Source: Treponema sp. (lineage in GTDB: Bacteria; Spirochaetota; Spirochaetia; Treponematales; Treponemataceae). From it: 64,000 nt of DNA. Each line of letters starts with the position of its first letter. The first letter of the stretch is position 1. Under the pieces are notes generated by a model. The model saw only the letters and a list, made by a program, of their open reading frames with translations, was not told the origin of the DNA and did not search any database. Location of the stretch: NCBI GenBank assembly GCA_017616165.1, contig JAFZYR010000015.1:1-64000 (forward strand). The letters are read 5' to 3'. This document shows positions 52,672 through 61,308 of this stretch, piece by piece. The position numbers and the translations under genes were made by a program.

Positions 52672-54513
52672 ATGTGTGGAATCGTTGGCTATATTGGACA
52701 GAAGGAAGCGACACCTGTTCTTATCAATGCGCTTAAAAAGCTTGAGTACCGTGGCTATGACAGTGCGGGAATTGCGGTTTTTGACGGCGATGACATTGTT
52801 GTACGCAAGACAAAGGGTGCGCTTAAGTTTCTGGAAGAAAAAATTGCCGACGAGACAATCAAGGGCTCTCTTGGAATAGGGCACACACGCTGGGCGACTC
52901 ACGGAGAACCAAGCGACATCAACGCACACCCGCAGACAAACGTAAGTGGTTCCATTGCAATTGTTCATAACGGAATTATCGAAAACTATATGGAGCTTAA
53001 AAGCTGGCTCCAGGCTCAGGGAATTGTTTTCCGCAGTCAGACAGATACCGAAGTTATTGCTCACCTTGTAAACTATTACTACGAGCAGACCATGGACCTT
53101 TTTAGCGCAATCCTTAAGGCTATTCACAAGCTGGAAGGAAGCTACGCTCTTGGTGTTGTATGCAAGGATTATCCGGACCGTCTTATTGCCGCACGCAAGG
53201 AAAGTCCGCTCATCATTGGTCTTGGTAAGGATGAAAACTTTATTGCCAGCGACGTTCCTGCTGTTTTGGAATACACCCGTGATGTTTACTTCCTTGACCA
53301 GAAGGAGCTTGCAGTTCTTTACGAAGACCACGTAGACTTGTTTACTGATGAAGGCGAAAAGGTTATCAAAGAGCCATATCACGTAGACTGGGATATTTCT
53401 TCTGCAGAAAAGGGCGGCTATGCTCACTTTATGCTCAAGGAAATTTACGAGCAGCCAAAGGCTTTGAACGATACTCTGCGTCCACGCCTTGTAAAGGAAA
53501 ACAACAAAAACGTGGACATTAAGTTTGATGAAGTAAGCTTTGGCGACGACTGGAAAAATGCCGGCCGCGTAGTAATTACTGCCTGTGGTACTGCTTACCA
53601 TGCGGGCGCTGTTGCAAAGTATGCCTTTGAAAAGCTTGCACGCATTCCGGTTGTTGTTGATTTTGCCAGCGAGTTCCGATACCGAGACCCTATTCTTTAT
53701 AAAAACGACATCTTTATTGTAATAAGCCAGTCCGGTGAAACTGCCGACACTCTTGCGGCTCTTCGTCTTGCAAAGCAGGCTGGTGCACATATCATTGCCA
53801 TTACAAACTGCGTTGGTTCAACTGTTAGCCGCGAAGCCGACGATGTTATTTACACCTGGGCCGGCCCGGAAATTGCAGTTGCTTCTACCAAGGCTTATAC
53901 AACTCAGCTTATGTGTCTGTGCCTCCTTGCACTTAAAATGGCCAAGCTGCGCGGAAACCTTGACGACGCAACCTACCGCAGCCTGCTTGACGAGCTTGAA
54001 ACCATTCCGGAAAAGGCACAGACCATTCTGGATAACCAGGCGGACGTTCAGAAGTTTGCATCGCGCAACTTTAATAAGGAAAAGGTTTTCTACATTGGCC
54101 GCCAGTTTGATAGCGCAACCAGTCTTGAATGTGCGCTCAAGCTCAAGGAAGTAAGCTATATGCATTCCGAAGCCTTTGCGGCCGGCGAGCTTAAGCACGG
54201 ACCAATTGCACTTATTGACCGCATGACACTGGTTGTTGCAACTGCTACAAGCCGCGCCCTTTTTGACAAGCTCAAGAGCAACATCGTAGAGGTAAAATCG
54301 CGTGGTGCAGCCACTCTTGTAATAACTCAGGACGACACCGGCAGCTTTGGCGAAAGCGCAGACACTGTAATTAGCATTCCGGCAACAGATGAGTCGTTTA
54401 TTTCCATGCTTTCTATTATCCCGGCCCAGCTTTTTGCCTACTACTGCGCCGTTCAGCGCGGAAACGACCCGGACAAACCAAGGAATTTAGCTAAGTCGGT
54501 AACTGTAGAGTAA
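52672..54513 (+). CDS. glmS: Glutamine-fructose-6-phosphate aminotransferase
   Basis: A 613-residue GlmS (E. coli 609). The N-terminal nucleophile Cys2 begins MCGIVGYIGQKEATPVLINA, so ATG at 52672 (GGGAGAAAAAT in front) must be the start; the longer open frame from 52561 is repeat sequence. SIS domains carry VITACGTAYHAG, ISQSGETADTLAAL and ASTKAYTTQL; the end KSVTVE is canonical. It makes glucosamine-6-phosphate for cell wall precursors. Confidence 0.97.
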   Translation: MCGIVGYIGQKEATPVLINALKKLEYRGYDSAGIAVFDGDDIVVRKTKGALKFLEEKIADETIKGSLGIGHTRWATHGEPSDINAHPQTNVSGSIAIVHNGIIENYMELKSWLQAQGIVFRSQTDTEVIAHLVNYYYEQTMDLFSAILKAIHKLEGSYALGVVCKDYPDRLIAARKESPLIIGLGKDENFIASDVPAVLEYTRDVYFLDQKELAVLYEDHVDLFTDEGEKVIKEPYHVDWDISSAEKGGYAHFMLKEIYEQPKALNDTLRPRLVKENNKNVDIKFDEVSFGDDWKNAGRVVITACGTAYHAGAVAKYAFEKLARIPVVVDFASEFRYRDPILYKNDIFIVISQSGETADTLAALRLAKQAGAHIIAITNCVGSTVSREADDVIYTWAGPEIAVASTKAYTTQLMCLCLLALKMAKLRGNLDDATYRSLLDELETIPEKAQTILDNQADVQKFASRNFNKEKVFYIGRQFDSATSLECALKLKEVSYMHSEAFAAGELKHGPIALIDRMTLVVATATSRALFDKLKSNIVEVKSRGAATLVITQDDTGSFGESADTVISIPATDESFISMLSIIPAQLFAYYCAVQRGNDPDKPRNLAKSVTVE

Positions 54514-54525
54514 GTGGCAATCCAC
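54512..54525 (+). repeat. Partial family B repeat after glmS
   Basis: AAGTGGCAATCCAC directly behind the stop codon corresponds to one end of family B; the rest of the element is missing. Confidence 0.6.
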
Positions 54526-54576
54526 AAAAAATAAATTTGCTTTTATACAAAAATCCGTTAAAATGGATATACTAGT

Positions 54577-57500
54577 ATGCGAAAGTGTTTTATTGTAAGT
54601 TTGATAGCATTTTTTCTCATCCTTCCTTGCTTTTCACAAAACGGATTTTTTGACAATTATGTATATCAGTCGTGGAATGCCTTTGGTACTCTTTCCGGAA
54701 CTACAGCAAACGATATTTATCAGACAAATGACGGCTACATCAACATAGGAACCTACGAAGGTCTTGTTCGTTTTGATGGCGTTGCCTTTACTTCGATCAA
54801 CAGATCCTTAGACAGTGATTACAGTATTGTTTCGGTGCGTGTAATAATCCAGGATTCGCGCGGCGACATCTGGCTTGGATCCAACGACGAAGGTCTTCAA
54901 AAAATTTCAAAATCGGGTAACAAGCTTTATACCCTTGCAGACGGTCTTCCAAATAATTCTATTCGTGCTCTTTGCGAAGACAAAAGCGGAAATATCTGGA
55001 TTGGAACTGCCGGTGGTGTAGTTTATCTTACTCCGGATGGAAAGCTGCTTTCACCTCAGTTTGCACCGGGAACTACTGCCAGCGGTGTAATTGCTTCTCA
55101 TATTTTCTGCGATAACGTAGGACGTATCTGGCTTACAATTTCCAACGAAAACGGCTTCTTCCTTTTTACAAATGGTGTATTCCGTCCGCTTCTGGAATTT
55201 GAAAAATTTGGCCGCTACTTTGCAACTGCAATTTTCCAGGATAAGGACAATGTTTTTTGGATTGGTCTTGGAGACAAGGGCATTTGCCGTATGGAAAACG
55301 GTGTTGCCACAAACATTACTACCAACACTTTTCTTGATAACATTCCAACCTGTGCAATTCTTCAGGATAAAAACGGAGACATCTGGTTTGGAACCGAAAA
55401 GGGTATTGCCGTTTATTCCAAGGGAGAATTCATAGAATACAAGGGTTCCGCAGAACTTATTGGTTCAAACATAAACAGAATCATTCAGGACCGCGAAGAC
55501 AACATATGGTTTGCAACAGACCGCAACGGCATTGGTAAAATGACCCATGGTAAATTCAAGCTGAGCCGTCTTGGAATTACCGTAAATGCAATTGATGAAA
55601 CCCCGGATGGAAAAGTGTGGGCTGGAACCGACTCGGGTGTTTTCTGCTATGTAGATGATGAGCTTGAAACAAATGAGCTTACAGAATATACAAAGGGCCT
55701 TAGAGTACGCCATGTGCAGGCTCTTGAAGACGGAAAGCTTTTAATAAGCTGCTATACAAAGCCCGGTCAGATTCTTTATGACGGAAAAACAAAGACAATA
55801 AAAAACTGGTCTACAGACAATGGTCTTGTAGGCGATAAGGTCCGTGTTGCAGTTCAAACTGCTAAAGACGAATACTACGTTGGTACAACAACAGGACTTA
55901 GCATTATTCATGCAGACGGAACAATCAATAACATACGTCAGGCCGAAGGACTTGAAACCGAATATGTAATGGCCATTTACAAGGATACACATGGAGTTGT
56001 CTGGGTAGGTACAGACGGCGGCGGTATTTTCCTTTTAAAAGACGAAGAGGTATTTTCTCACATTACTTCGGCCTATGGTATTGCGGGTAACGTAATTTTT
56101 AAGATTAATCAGGATAAAGACAACAATTACTGGATTTGTACAGGAAGTGGTGTTACAAGAATACTGGATTTTGATTCAACAAAGAACACCCGTTTTAATG
56201 CAATTTCCCTTAATTCTGAAAACGGACTTGGAACAAACTCGGTTTTCCAGATTCTGTTTGATGCAAACGGAGATGCCTGGATAACCAATAACCACGGTAT
56301 TGCTTCCATTGCCAAAAACGAGCTTGAAGCTTTTGTTGAAGAAAAAACAAAAGCTGTAAATACAAAATACTACAGCAAGAACGACGGTCTTGATTCAGAC
56401 GGACCAACCTCTACAGCGCGTTCCATTATAGATTCCAAGGGTCGCCTGTGGTTTACAATGGTAGACGGCATTGCAATTTATGACCCGCTCAGAACCAACG
56501 AAGCAAACGTTACGCCTTTAATTCAAATTGAATCAATCCTTGTAGACAACGTAGAGTACAAGGCCACGGACGATATGTTTGTTCTTAAGCCTGGCACCAA
56601 GCGAATTGACATTAAGTTTACAGGCTTAAGCTTTGATGCTCCGGAACGAATTATGTTCTCTCATATGCTTACCAATTTCGATGTAGGATTTTCTACTCCG
56701 GATATGAACCGTGTAGTTTCTTATACAAACATTACTCCGGGAAAACATTCGTTCGAAGTTTATGCCATTAACGCAGCCGGTATACAATCTGACAACGACG
56801 AGGTAATGTTCCTGTGGCAAAAGCCGTATCTGTACCAGCGTGCAGGCTTCTGGGTAGTACTTATAATCGTTCTGGTTGGCTCAGCCTTTGGATACTTCCG
56901 TCACCGCGAAAAGAAAATCAAAGAGGAAAACATCCGTCTTGAATCTCTGGTTAAACTGCGCACCGCCGACCTTGAAAAAGAAAAGATTAAATCAGATAAC
57001 CTGTTGCGTTCTATTTTGCCGGATAAAATTGCAGACAAACTCAAGGAAACAACCGGAAACAAATCTTTTGGTGAATACTTTGAAAACGTTACGCTGCTGT
57101 TCTCGGATATTGTAGGCTTTACTACAATTTCAAGCGGTCACACTGCTAAAGAAATTGTACATGCCTTAAACCAGCTGTTTACTTTGTTTGATGAGCGTGC
57201 CAAGAGCATGGGCGTAGAAAAAATCAAGACAATTGGAGATGCCTACATGGCAGCCTGCGGTGTTCCTGAAGCAAATGAAAGGCATGCCGAAATCATGATT
57301 GAATTTGCCATGGGAATGTACAAGGACCTTGCAAAATATAATGAAACTGCAGACATCAAGTTTAATATAAGAATTGGTCTTAACAACGGTCCGGTAACTG
57401 CCGGTGTAATTGGTACACACAAGTTTATTTATGACGTTTGGGGCGACACAGTAAACGTAGCAAGCCGAATGGAAAGTGCCGCAAATCCTGGTGCCATAAG

Positions 57501-57675
57501 AATTACCGAAAACCTTAAGGAAGAGCTTAAGGGAACAAGGTTTAAGTTTACTGAGCCAATTGAATGTAAAATCAAGGGTAAGGGTATGATGAAAACCTTT
57601 GAAGTTATTCAGGATATGCCGGAAACAACGGAAACGCCGGAAAAGCAGGAGGAAAAGACAAATGAAAATGCATAA
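54577..57675 (+). CDS. Propeller-sensor adenylate cyclase (class III)
   Basis: A 1032-residue membrane cyclase. Signal peptide (KCFIVSLIAFFLILPCFS), then two-component-regulator propeller repeats over residues 30-640 (SRGDIWLGSNDEGLQKI, KSGNIWIGTAGGVVYL, KNGDIWFGTEKGIAVY). A Y_Y_Y-like domain runs to about 735, with one membrane helix at 755-775 (FWVVLIIVLVGSAFGYF). A class III cyclase domain lies at 835-1000. Metal ligands are in LFSDIVGFTT and KTIGDAYMAACG; the Lys of KIKTIGD and Asp of YDVWGDTVNVASRME fit ATP rather than GTP. It likely makes cAMP when a periplasmic ligand binds the propeller. Its 3' end overlaps the next gene by 14 bp. Confidence 0.92.
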   Translation: MRKCFIVSLIAFFLILPCFSQNGFFDNYVYQSWNAFGTLSGTTANDIYQTNDGYINIGTYEGLVRFDGVAFTSINRSLDSDYSIVSVRVIIQDSRGDIWLGSNDEGLQKISKSGNKLYTLADGLPNNSIRALCEDKSGNIWIGTAGGVVYLTPDGKLLSPQFAPGTTASGVIASHIFCDNVGRIWLTISNENGFFLFTNGVFRPLLEFEKFGRYFATAIFQDKDNVFWIGLGDKGICRMENGVATNITTNTFLDNIPTCAILQDKNGDIWFGTEKGIAVYSKGEFIEYKGSAELIGSNINRIIQDREDNIWFATDRNGIGKMTHGKFKLSRLGITVNAIDETPDGKVWAGTDSGVFCYVDDELETNELTEYTKGLRVRHVQALEDGKLLISCYTKPGQILYDGKTKTIKNWSTDNGLVGDKVRVAVQTAKDEYYVGTTTGLSIIHADGTINNIRQAEGLETEYVMAIYKDTHGVVWVGTDGGGIFLLKDEEVFSHITSAYGIAGNVIFKINQDKDNNYWICTGSGVTRILDFDSTKNTRFNAISLNSENGLGTNSVFQILFDANGDAWITNNHGIASIAKNELEAFVEEKTKAVNTKYYSKNDGLDSDGPTSTARSIIDSKGRLWFTMVDGIAIYDPLRTNEANVTPLIQIESILVDNVEYKATDDMFVLKPGTKRIDIKFTGLSFDAPERIMFSHMLTNFDVGFSTPDMNRVVSYTNITPGKHSFEVYAINAAGIQSDNDEVMFLWQKPYLYQRAGFWVVLIIVLVGSAFGYFRHREKKIKEENIRLESLVKLRTADLEKEKIKSDNLLRSILPDKIADKLKETTGNKSFGEYFENVTLLFSDIVGFTTISSGHTAKEIVHALNQLFTLFDERAKSMGVEKIKTIGDAYMAACGVPEANERHAEIMIEFAMGMYKDLAKYNETADIKFNIRIGLNNGPVTAGVIGTHKFIYDVWGDTVNVASRMESAANPGAIRITENLKEELKGTRFKFTEPIECKIKGKGMMKTFEVIQDMPETTETPEKQEEKTNENA

Positions 57676-58858
57676 TTTGATTTTTAAAACCTGCGTTCTT
57701 AGCCTTGCAATGTGCGCTGTACTTTTTTCCTGTAAAAAACCTGAAGATAAATATGTAAAAGTTGGAATTTTACATTCTGAATCGGGCTCCATGGCTGCAA
57801 GTGAAAAACCACTTATGCAGGCAGAGCTTCTTGCCATAGAAGAAATTAATTCGGCAGGCGGTGTTCTTGGGCATGAAATTGTTCCTGTTATAGAAGACGG
57901 CGAAAGCAATGCCCGTGTTTTTGCCGACCGTGCTACCAAGCTCATAGAAAAGGAAGGAGTTGCCACAATTTTTGGCTGCTGGACTTCGGATTCGCGCAAG
58001 GCAGTAAAGCCTATTGTAGAAGATCATTACAATCTTTTGTGGTATCCGCTTCAGTACGAAGGAATGGAAGCAAGTCCTAACATTATGTACATGGGTGCCG
58101 CTCCAAACCAGCAGATTGTTCCGGCTATTGATTACTGCTTTGAAAACTTTGGAAAGCGCTTTTTTCTTTTGGGAAGCGACTATGTATTTCCGCAGACTGC
58201 AAACAGAATCATAAAGGCTCAGCTAAAGGAGCTTGGTGGTATAGTTACAGGCGAAGAATATGTTTCGCTTATGCATACAGACTTTGAAGAAATAATTGAA
58301 CATATTAAACTTGCTAAACCAGACATTATTATCAATACCTTAAACGGCGATTCCAATGTTTCCTTTTTTGCCCAGCTTAAAGAGGCCGGAGTTACCCCTG
58401 AAAGTATTCCTGTAATGAGTTTTTCTATTGGTGAAAGTGAAATTCAGAATATTGGAACCGCTAACTGTATGGGTAATTATGTTACCTGGACATATTTTCA
58501 GACTACAGAAACCAGTGCAAACCGCAAGTTTATTCAGTCTTACAAAGCCAAATACGGCGAAAGTGCAAAAATTGAAGACCCTGTAGAAGCTGCCTATATC
58601 GCAGTTTATTTGTGGGCTGCAGCCTGCGAAAAAGCCGGTACCTTTGAGGTAGAACCAATTCGTATTGCCGCCAAGGGCCTGTCTTACATTGCTCCGGAAG
58701 GCATGGTAACTATAGAAGGCTCTAACCAGCATCTGAATAAAACTATTCGTATTGGTGTTATTAAGGCTGACGGTCAGATTGAAGAAATCTGGTCTTCTGC
58801 GCATCAGGTTCGCCCAGACCCATACCTGAGTACCTACGCCTGGGCCCGCGGTCTTTAA
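57662..58858 (+). CDS. Amide/urea-type binding lipoprotein (UrtA/AmiC-like)
   Basis: A 398-residue periplasmic binding protein of the branched-chain amino acid/amide class, with lipobox LFSC. It reads VKVGILHSESGSMAASEKPL, AIEEINSAGGVLGHEIVPVI, IFGCWTSDSRKAVKPIVEDH and NLLWYPLQYEGMEASPNIMY, all characteristic of urea (UrtA) and short-chain amide binders. No permease or ATPase gene is nearby. It starts inside the cyclase gene behind AGGAGGAAAAGACAA. The close coupling suggests it may present its ligand to the cyclase's propeller rather than serve transport (inference). Confidence 0.9.
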   Translation: MKMHNLIFKTCVLSLAMCAVLFSCKKPEDKYVKVGILHSESGSMAASEKPLMQAELLAIEEINSAGGVLGHEIVPVIEDGESNARVFADRATKLIEKEGVATIFGCWTSDSRKAVKPIVEDHYNLLWYPLQYEGMEASPNIMYMGAAPNQQIVPAIDYCFENFGKRFFLLGSDYVFPQTANRIIKAQLKELGGIVTGEEYVSLMHTDFEEIIEHIKLAKPDIIINTLNGDSNVSFFAQLKEAGVTPESIPVMSFSIGESEIQNIGTANCMGNYVTWTYFQTTETSANRKFIQSYKAKYGESAKIEDPVEAAYIAVYLWAAACEKAGTFEVEPIRIAAKGLSYIAPEGMVTIEGSNQHLNKTIRIGVIKADGQIEEIWSSAHQVRPDPYLSTYAWARGL

Positions 58859-58862
58859 ACGG

Positions 58863-58888
58863 CGGGGTCCCTGAGCCTGTCGAAGGGT
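58863..58888 (+). repeat. Family A repeat after the amide-binding protein gene
   Basis: CGGGGTCCCTGAGCCTGTCG with AAGGG lies five bases behind the stop codon. An imperfect AAGGGTCGTC...GAGACCCTTT hairpin follows and could act as a terminator. Confidence 0.8.
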
Positions 58889-58892
58889 CGTC

Positions 58893-58921
58893 TTGTAGAG
58901 ACCCTTTAAATTCATTAAAAT
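58893..58921 (+). promoter_or_regulatory. Promoter abutting the ychJ-like start
   Basis: TTGTAG (58893-58898), 17-base spacer, TAAAAT (58916-58921), seven bases, then ATG at 58929 without a Shine-Dalgarno sequence. Confidence 0.55.
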
Positions 58922-58928
58922 ATTCACT

Positions 58929-59426
58929 ATGAGTAAAGAAAACGAATTATGTCCATGCGGCTCAGGCAAAACATATGCCGAATGCTGCGAACCAATCATC
59001 AAAGGCAAAAAAAAGGCACCAGATGCCGAAGCCTGTATGCGTGCACGCTATTCTTCATATGTAAAGCACGAAATTGACTATATCATCAATTCCTGTGTAG
59101 AAGGCGAAGAGGTTGGCGAAATTGACCGCAAAGCTACCGAAGACTGGAGCAAGCAGTCACAGTGGAACGGCCTTAAAATCATTAACACAGAAAAAGGCGA
59201 AAAAGACGGTGAATACATTGTAGAATTTGAAGCAGATTATACTCTGCACCAGATGCACGATGTTCACCACGAAATTTCCTTGTTCCGCCAGGTAGACGGC
59301 GACTGGAAATATGTTGCAGGAAACGTTATTCCAACAACAGTAAAGCGTGTTGGTGCAAAGGTTGGCCGCAACGACCCATGCCCATGCGGCAGCGGTAAAA
59401 AATACAAGCAGTGCTGCGGACGCTAA
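58929..59426 (+). CDS. YchJ-family protein with two SEC-C zinc motifs
   Basis: A 165-residue protein with a SEC-C zinc-binding motif at each end: [13 protein letters not shown] at the N-terminus and [13 protein letters not shown] at the C-terminus. Between them is an NTF2-like/YchJ middle domain ([20 protein letters not shown], then [13 protein letters not shown]). The E. coli relative YchJ has the same arrangement; its function is unknown, while the SEC-C motif in SecA binds SecB and ribosomes. Short leader and no ribosome binding site (see the promoter entry). Confidence 0.92.
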   Translation: MSKENELCPCGSGKTYAECCEPIIKGKKKAPDAEACMRARYSSYVKHEIDYIINSCVEGEEVGEIDRKATEDWSKQSQWNGLKIINTEKGEKDGEYIVEFEADYTLHQMHDVHHEISLFRQVDGDWKYVAGNVIPTTVKRVGAKVGRNDPCPCGSGKKYKQCCGR

Positions 59427-59435
59427 GCGCTCTTG

Positions 59436-59464
59436 TCGTCATTGCGAGCGGAGCGAAGCAATCC
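59436..59464 (+). repeat. Family B repeat before rlmB
   Basis: CGTCATTGCGAGCGGAGCGA with AGCAATCCA lies in the 53-bp gap between the YchJ-like gene and rlmB, 15 bases before the rlmB ATG. Confidence 0.85.
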
Positions 59465-59479
59465 ATGTGGTAAAATAAA

Positions 59480-60247
59480 ATGTTTATTACCGGTTTCCAT
59501 TCCATCGAAGAAAAAATACGTTCTCTAAAAGAAGGCGCAGTGCCGGGCTTTAAGCTTTATTACAGCAAGCCTGGCCCACGCGTAAAAAAAATTCTTGAGG
59601 CCGCCAAAAAAGCCGGTGTAAGCTGCCGTCAGACCGATGATAAAAGTCTGGATCTGCTGGTTAAGGACCTGGATCCGGTTCTACGCGACCATCGTGGTCT
59701 TGTAATGGAGCTTTCTGCCCAGGCAAAGGCTCCATCAAATATTGTAGATTTTGACAGCTGGATAAAAAAAATGTCTGCAGAAAGCGGAAAGGCCCGGGTA
59801 ATCATTCTGGACAAGGTTACAGATCCGCACAATGTTGGTGCCATAATCCGAAGCTGTGACCAGTTTGGAGCAGACCTTGTGCTGCTTCCGGAGCATAACA
59901 GTGCCAGCGATATTGCAGGCAACGAAGTAATAGGCCGTTCAAGTGCAGGCGCCAGTGCCTGGGTACCGGTAACTGTGGTAAAAAACCTTGTGCGTGCCGT
60001 AGAACAGCTCAAAGAAGCAGGCTTTTGGATTTACGGGGCAGATGCAGGCGGTACAACCTGTACAAAAATAGATTTTGCCCCAAAAACCGCCCTTATAATG
60101 GGCAGCGAAGGCAGCGGAATTGATGTACTTTTGCATAAAAAATGTGATACAATAGTTTCTATTCCGACCTGCGGAAAAATTGACAGCCTAAACGTTTCGG
60201 TTGCGGCCGGCGTTTTGCTGTATGAATTATATAGAAAAAGTTTATAA
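59480..60247 (+). CDS. rlmB: 23S rRNA 2'-O-methyltransferase, RlmB/TrmH family (SPOUT)
   Basis: A 255-residue SPOUT methyltransferase. A small N-terminal substrate-binding domain (GFHSIEEKIRSLKEG) is followed by the catalytic domain with motif 1 DPHNVGAIIRSCDQFGAD, motif 2 ALIMGSEGSGID and motif 3 IPTCGKIDSLNVSVAAGVLL. It methylates ribose in rRNA, in E. coli G2251 of 23S rRNA. The exact target is inferred from family. No strong ribosome binding site is present. Confidence 0.88.
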   Translation: MFITGFHSIEEKIRSLKEGAVPGFKLYYSKPGPRVKKILEAAKKAGVSCRQTDDKSLDLLVKDLDPVLRDHRGLVMELSAQAKAPSNIVDFDSWIKKMSAESGKARVIILDKVTDPHNVGAIIRSCDQFGADLVLLPEHNSASDIAGNEVIGRSSAGASAWVPVTVVKNLVRAVEQLKEAGFWIYGADAGGTTCTKIDFAPKTALIMGSEGSGIDVLLHKKCDTIVSIPTCGKIDSLNVSVAAGVLLYELYRKSL

Positions 60248-60273
60248 TAGTATTGTTAATAGGAGACTGAAAA

Positions 60274-61230
60274 ATGGATATTTCAAAAACCCTTAAGGAT
60301 GTTCAGAATTCAATTCAGGATGTTCAGGTATCTATTCAGGACGAAATTGCTTTAAAGGCAAAGCGAAAAACAACACTCAAATCGCTCAAATTAAAAAAGA
60401 AGTTTAGACTTAGAAAATTACGCCAGGACTACGAAAATACAGTCCGCGAAATACATATTCAGTATTCAAGAAATCCGGAGCGCCTTAAGGCAAAGTATGC
60501 TTCCGAAGATTATGCAAGATCAGAGCGCAAAAAGGCACGTGCACAGCGCCGCATAGATCAGGAAAAACGTGCCATTGAGTACATGGAGCAGGAACGCCCG
60601 CTTTCTACAAACGAAGAAATTGGATCTGCCATTGTACAGGGCATTGGTTCCGCATTGTTTATTGCAGCCCTTGCCATTTTGGATACGCTTGGTGTTCGCG
60701 ACGGTATGATGTTCAAAAATCTTACCATTGTGTGCTACACACTCTTTTCGGCCAGCATGATTTTGATGTATCTGTTCAGCTGTCTGCATCACGCACTTAC
60801 TGCAATGGTTCCAAAAATTGTATTTGAACGCCTTTCGCACATCTTTGTTTTCCTTTGCATGGGCTTTTCGTACACAACCTACACAATCACCAAGATTCAG
60901 GGACTCCCCGGATGGATTATCTTTGGCTTTGTATGGGGCGTTTCGGCCATAGGTGTTCTTTTCTACGCAATTTCTGGCCGCAAACACTATAAGCTCAACA
61001 AGGTTTTGTATGCACTTGCAGGAGTTTCCCTGTTTGCCATGCCGGTAACCCTGTTCCGCTCTCTGCCACATGAAAGCTTTGGCATGCTTGTTGCTTCTGC
61101 CTTCTTCTACGTGCTCGGCTTTATTTTCTACAACCTGCGAAAATTCCGCTTTATGCACCTTGTAGGCAACTGCCTCTTCCTCGTCGCCAACGTATACATG
61201 TTCTTCTCCCTGTTCTTTATTGGATTATAG
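60274..61230 (+). CDS. HlyIII/YqfA-family membrane protein with charged N-terminal extension
   Basis: A 318-residue protein. Residues 1-110 are strongly basic and helical (KAKRKTTLKSLKLKKKFRLR), probably a coiled coil in the cytoplasm. Residues 110-318 form the seven-helix hemolysin-III (PAQR-like) domain: NEEIGSAIVQGIGSALF, LFSCLHHALT, ERLSHIFVFLCMGFSYTTYT and FRFMHLVGNCLF. Family metal-binding His residues can be placed in the first, second and last of these, though the usual HxxxH at the end is reduced to one His. The family is linked to membrane lipid homeostasis. The basic extension is not part of ordinary HlyIII proteins (about 210 residues). Confidence 0.85.
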   Translation: MDISKTLKDVQNSIQDVQVSIQDEIALKAKRKTTLKSLKLKKKFRLRKLRQDYENTVREIHIQYSRNPERLKAKYASEDYARSERKKARAQRRIDQEKRAIEYMEQERPLSTNEEIGSAIVQGIGSALFIAALAILDTLGVRDGMMFKNLTIVCYTLFSASMILMYLFSCLHHALTAMVPKIVFERLSHIFVFLCMGFSYTTYTITKIQGLPGWIIFGFVWGVSAIGVLFYAISGRKHYKLNKVLYALAGVSLFAMPVTLFRSLPHESFGMLVASAFFYVLGFIFYNLRKFRFMHLVGNCLFLVANVYMFFSLFFIGL

Positions 61231-61237
61231 TCGGACT

Positions 61238-61290
61238 AGAGTTTACCCTTAGGTTTTGGTTGCCCGTAAGGGTAAACTCTGTTATAATAA
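61238..61290 (+). terminator. Long hairpin after the HlyIII gene
   Basis: AGAGTTTACCCTTA (61238-61251) pairs perfectly with TAAGGGTAAACTCT (61267-61280). It is followed by GTTATAATAAAA, which also contains the -10 box (61283-61288) for the next gene. Confidence 0.7.
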
Positions 61291-61308
61291 AAAGATACAA
61301 AAGCCGCT

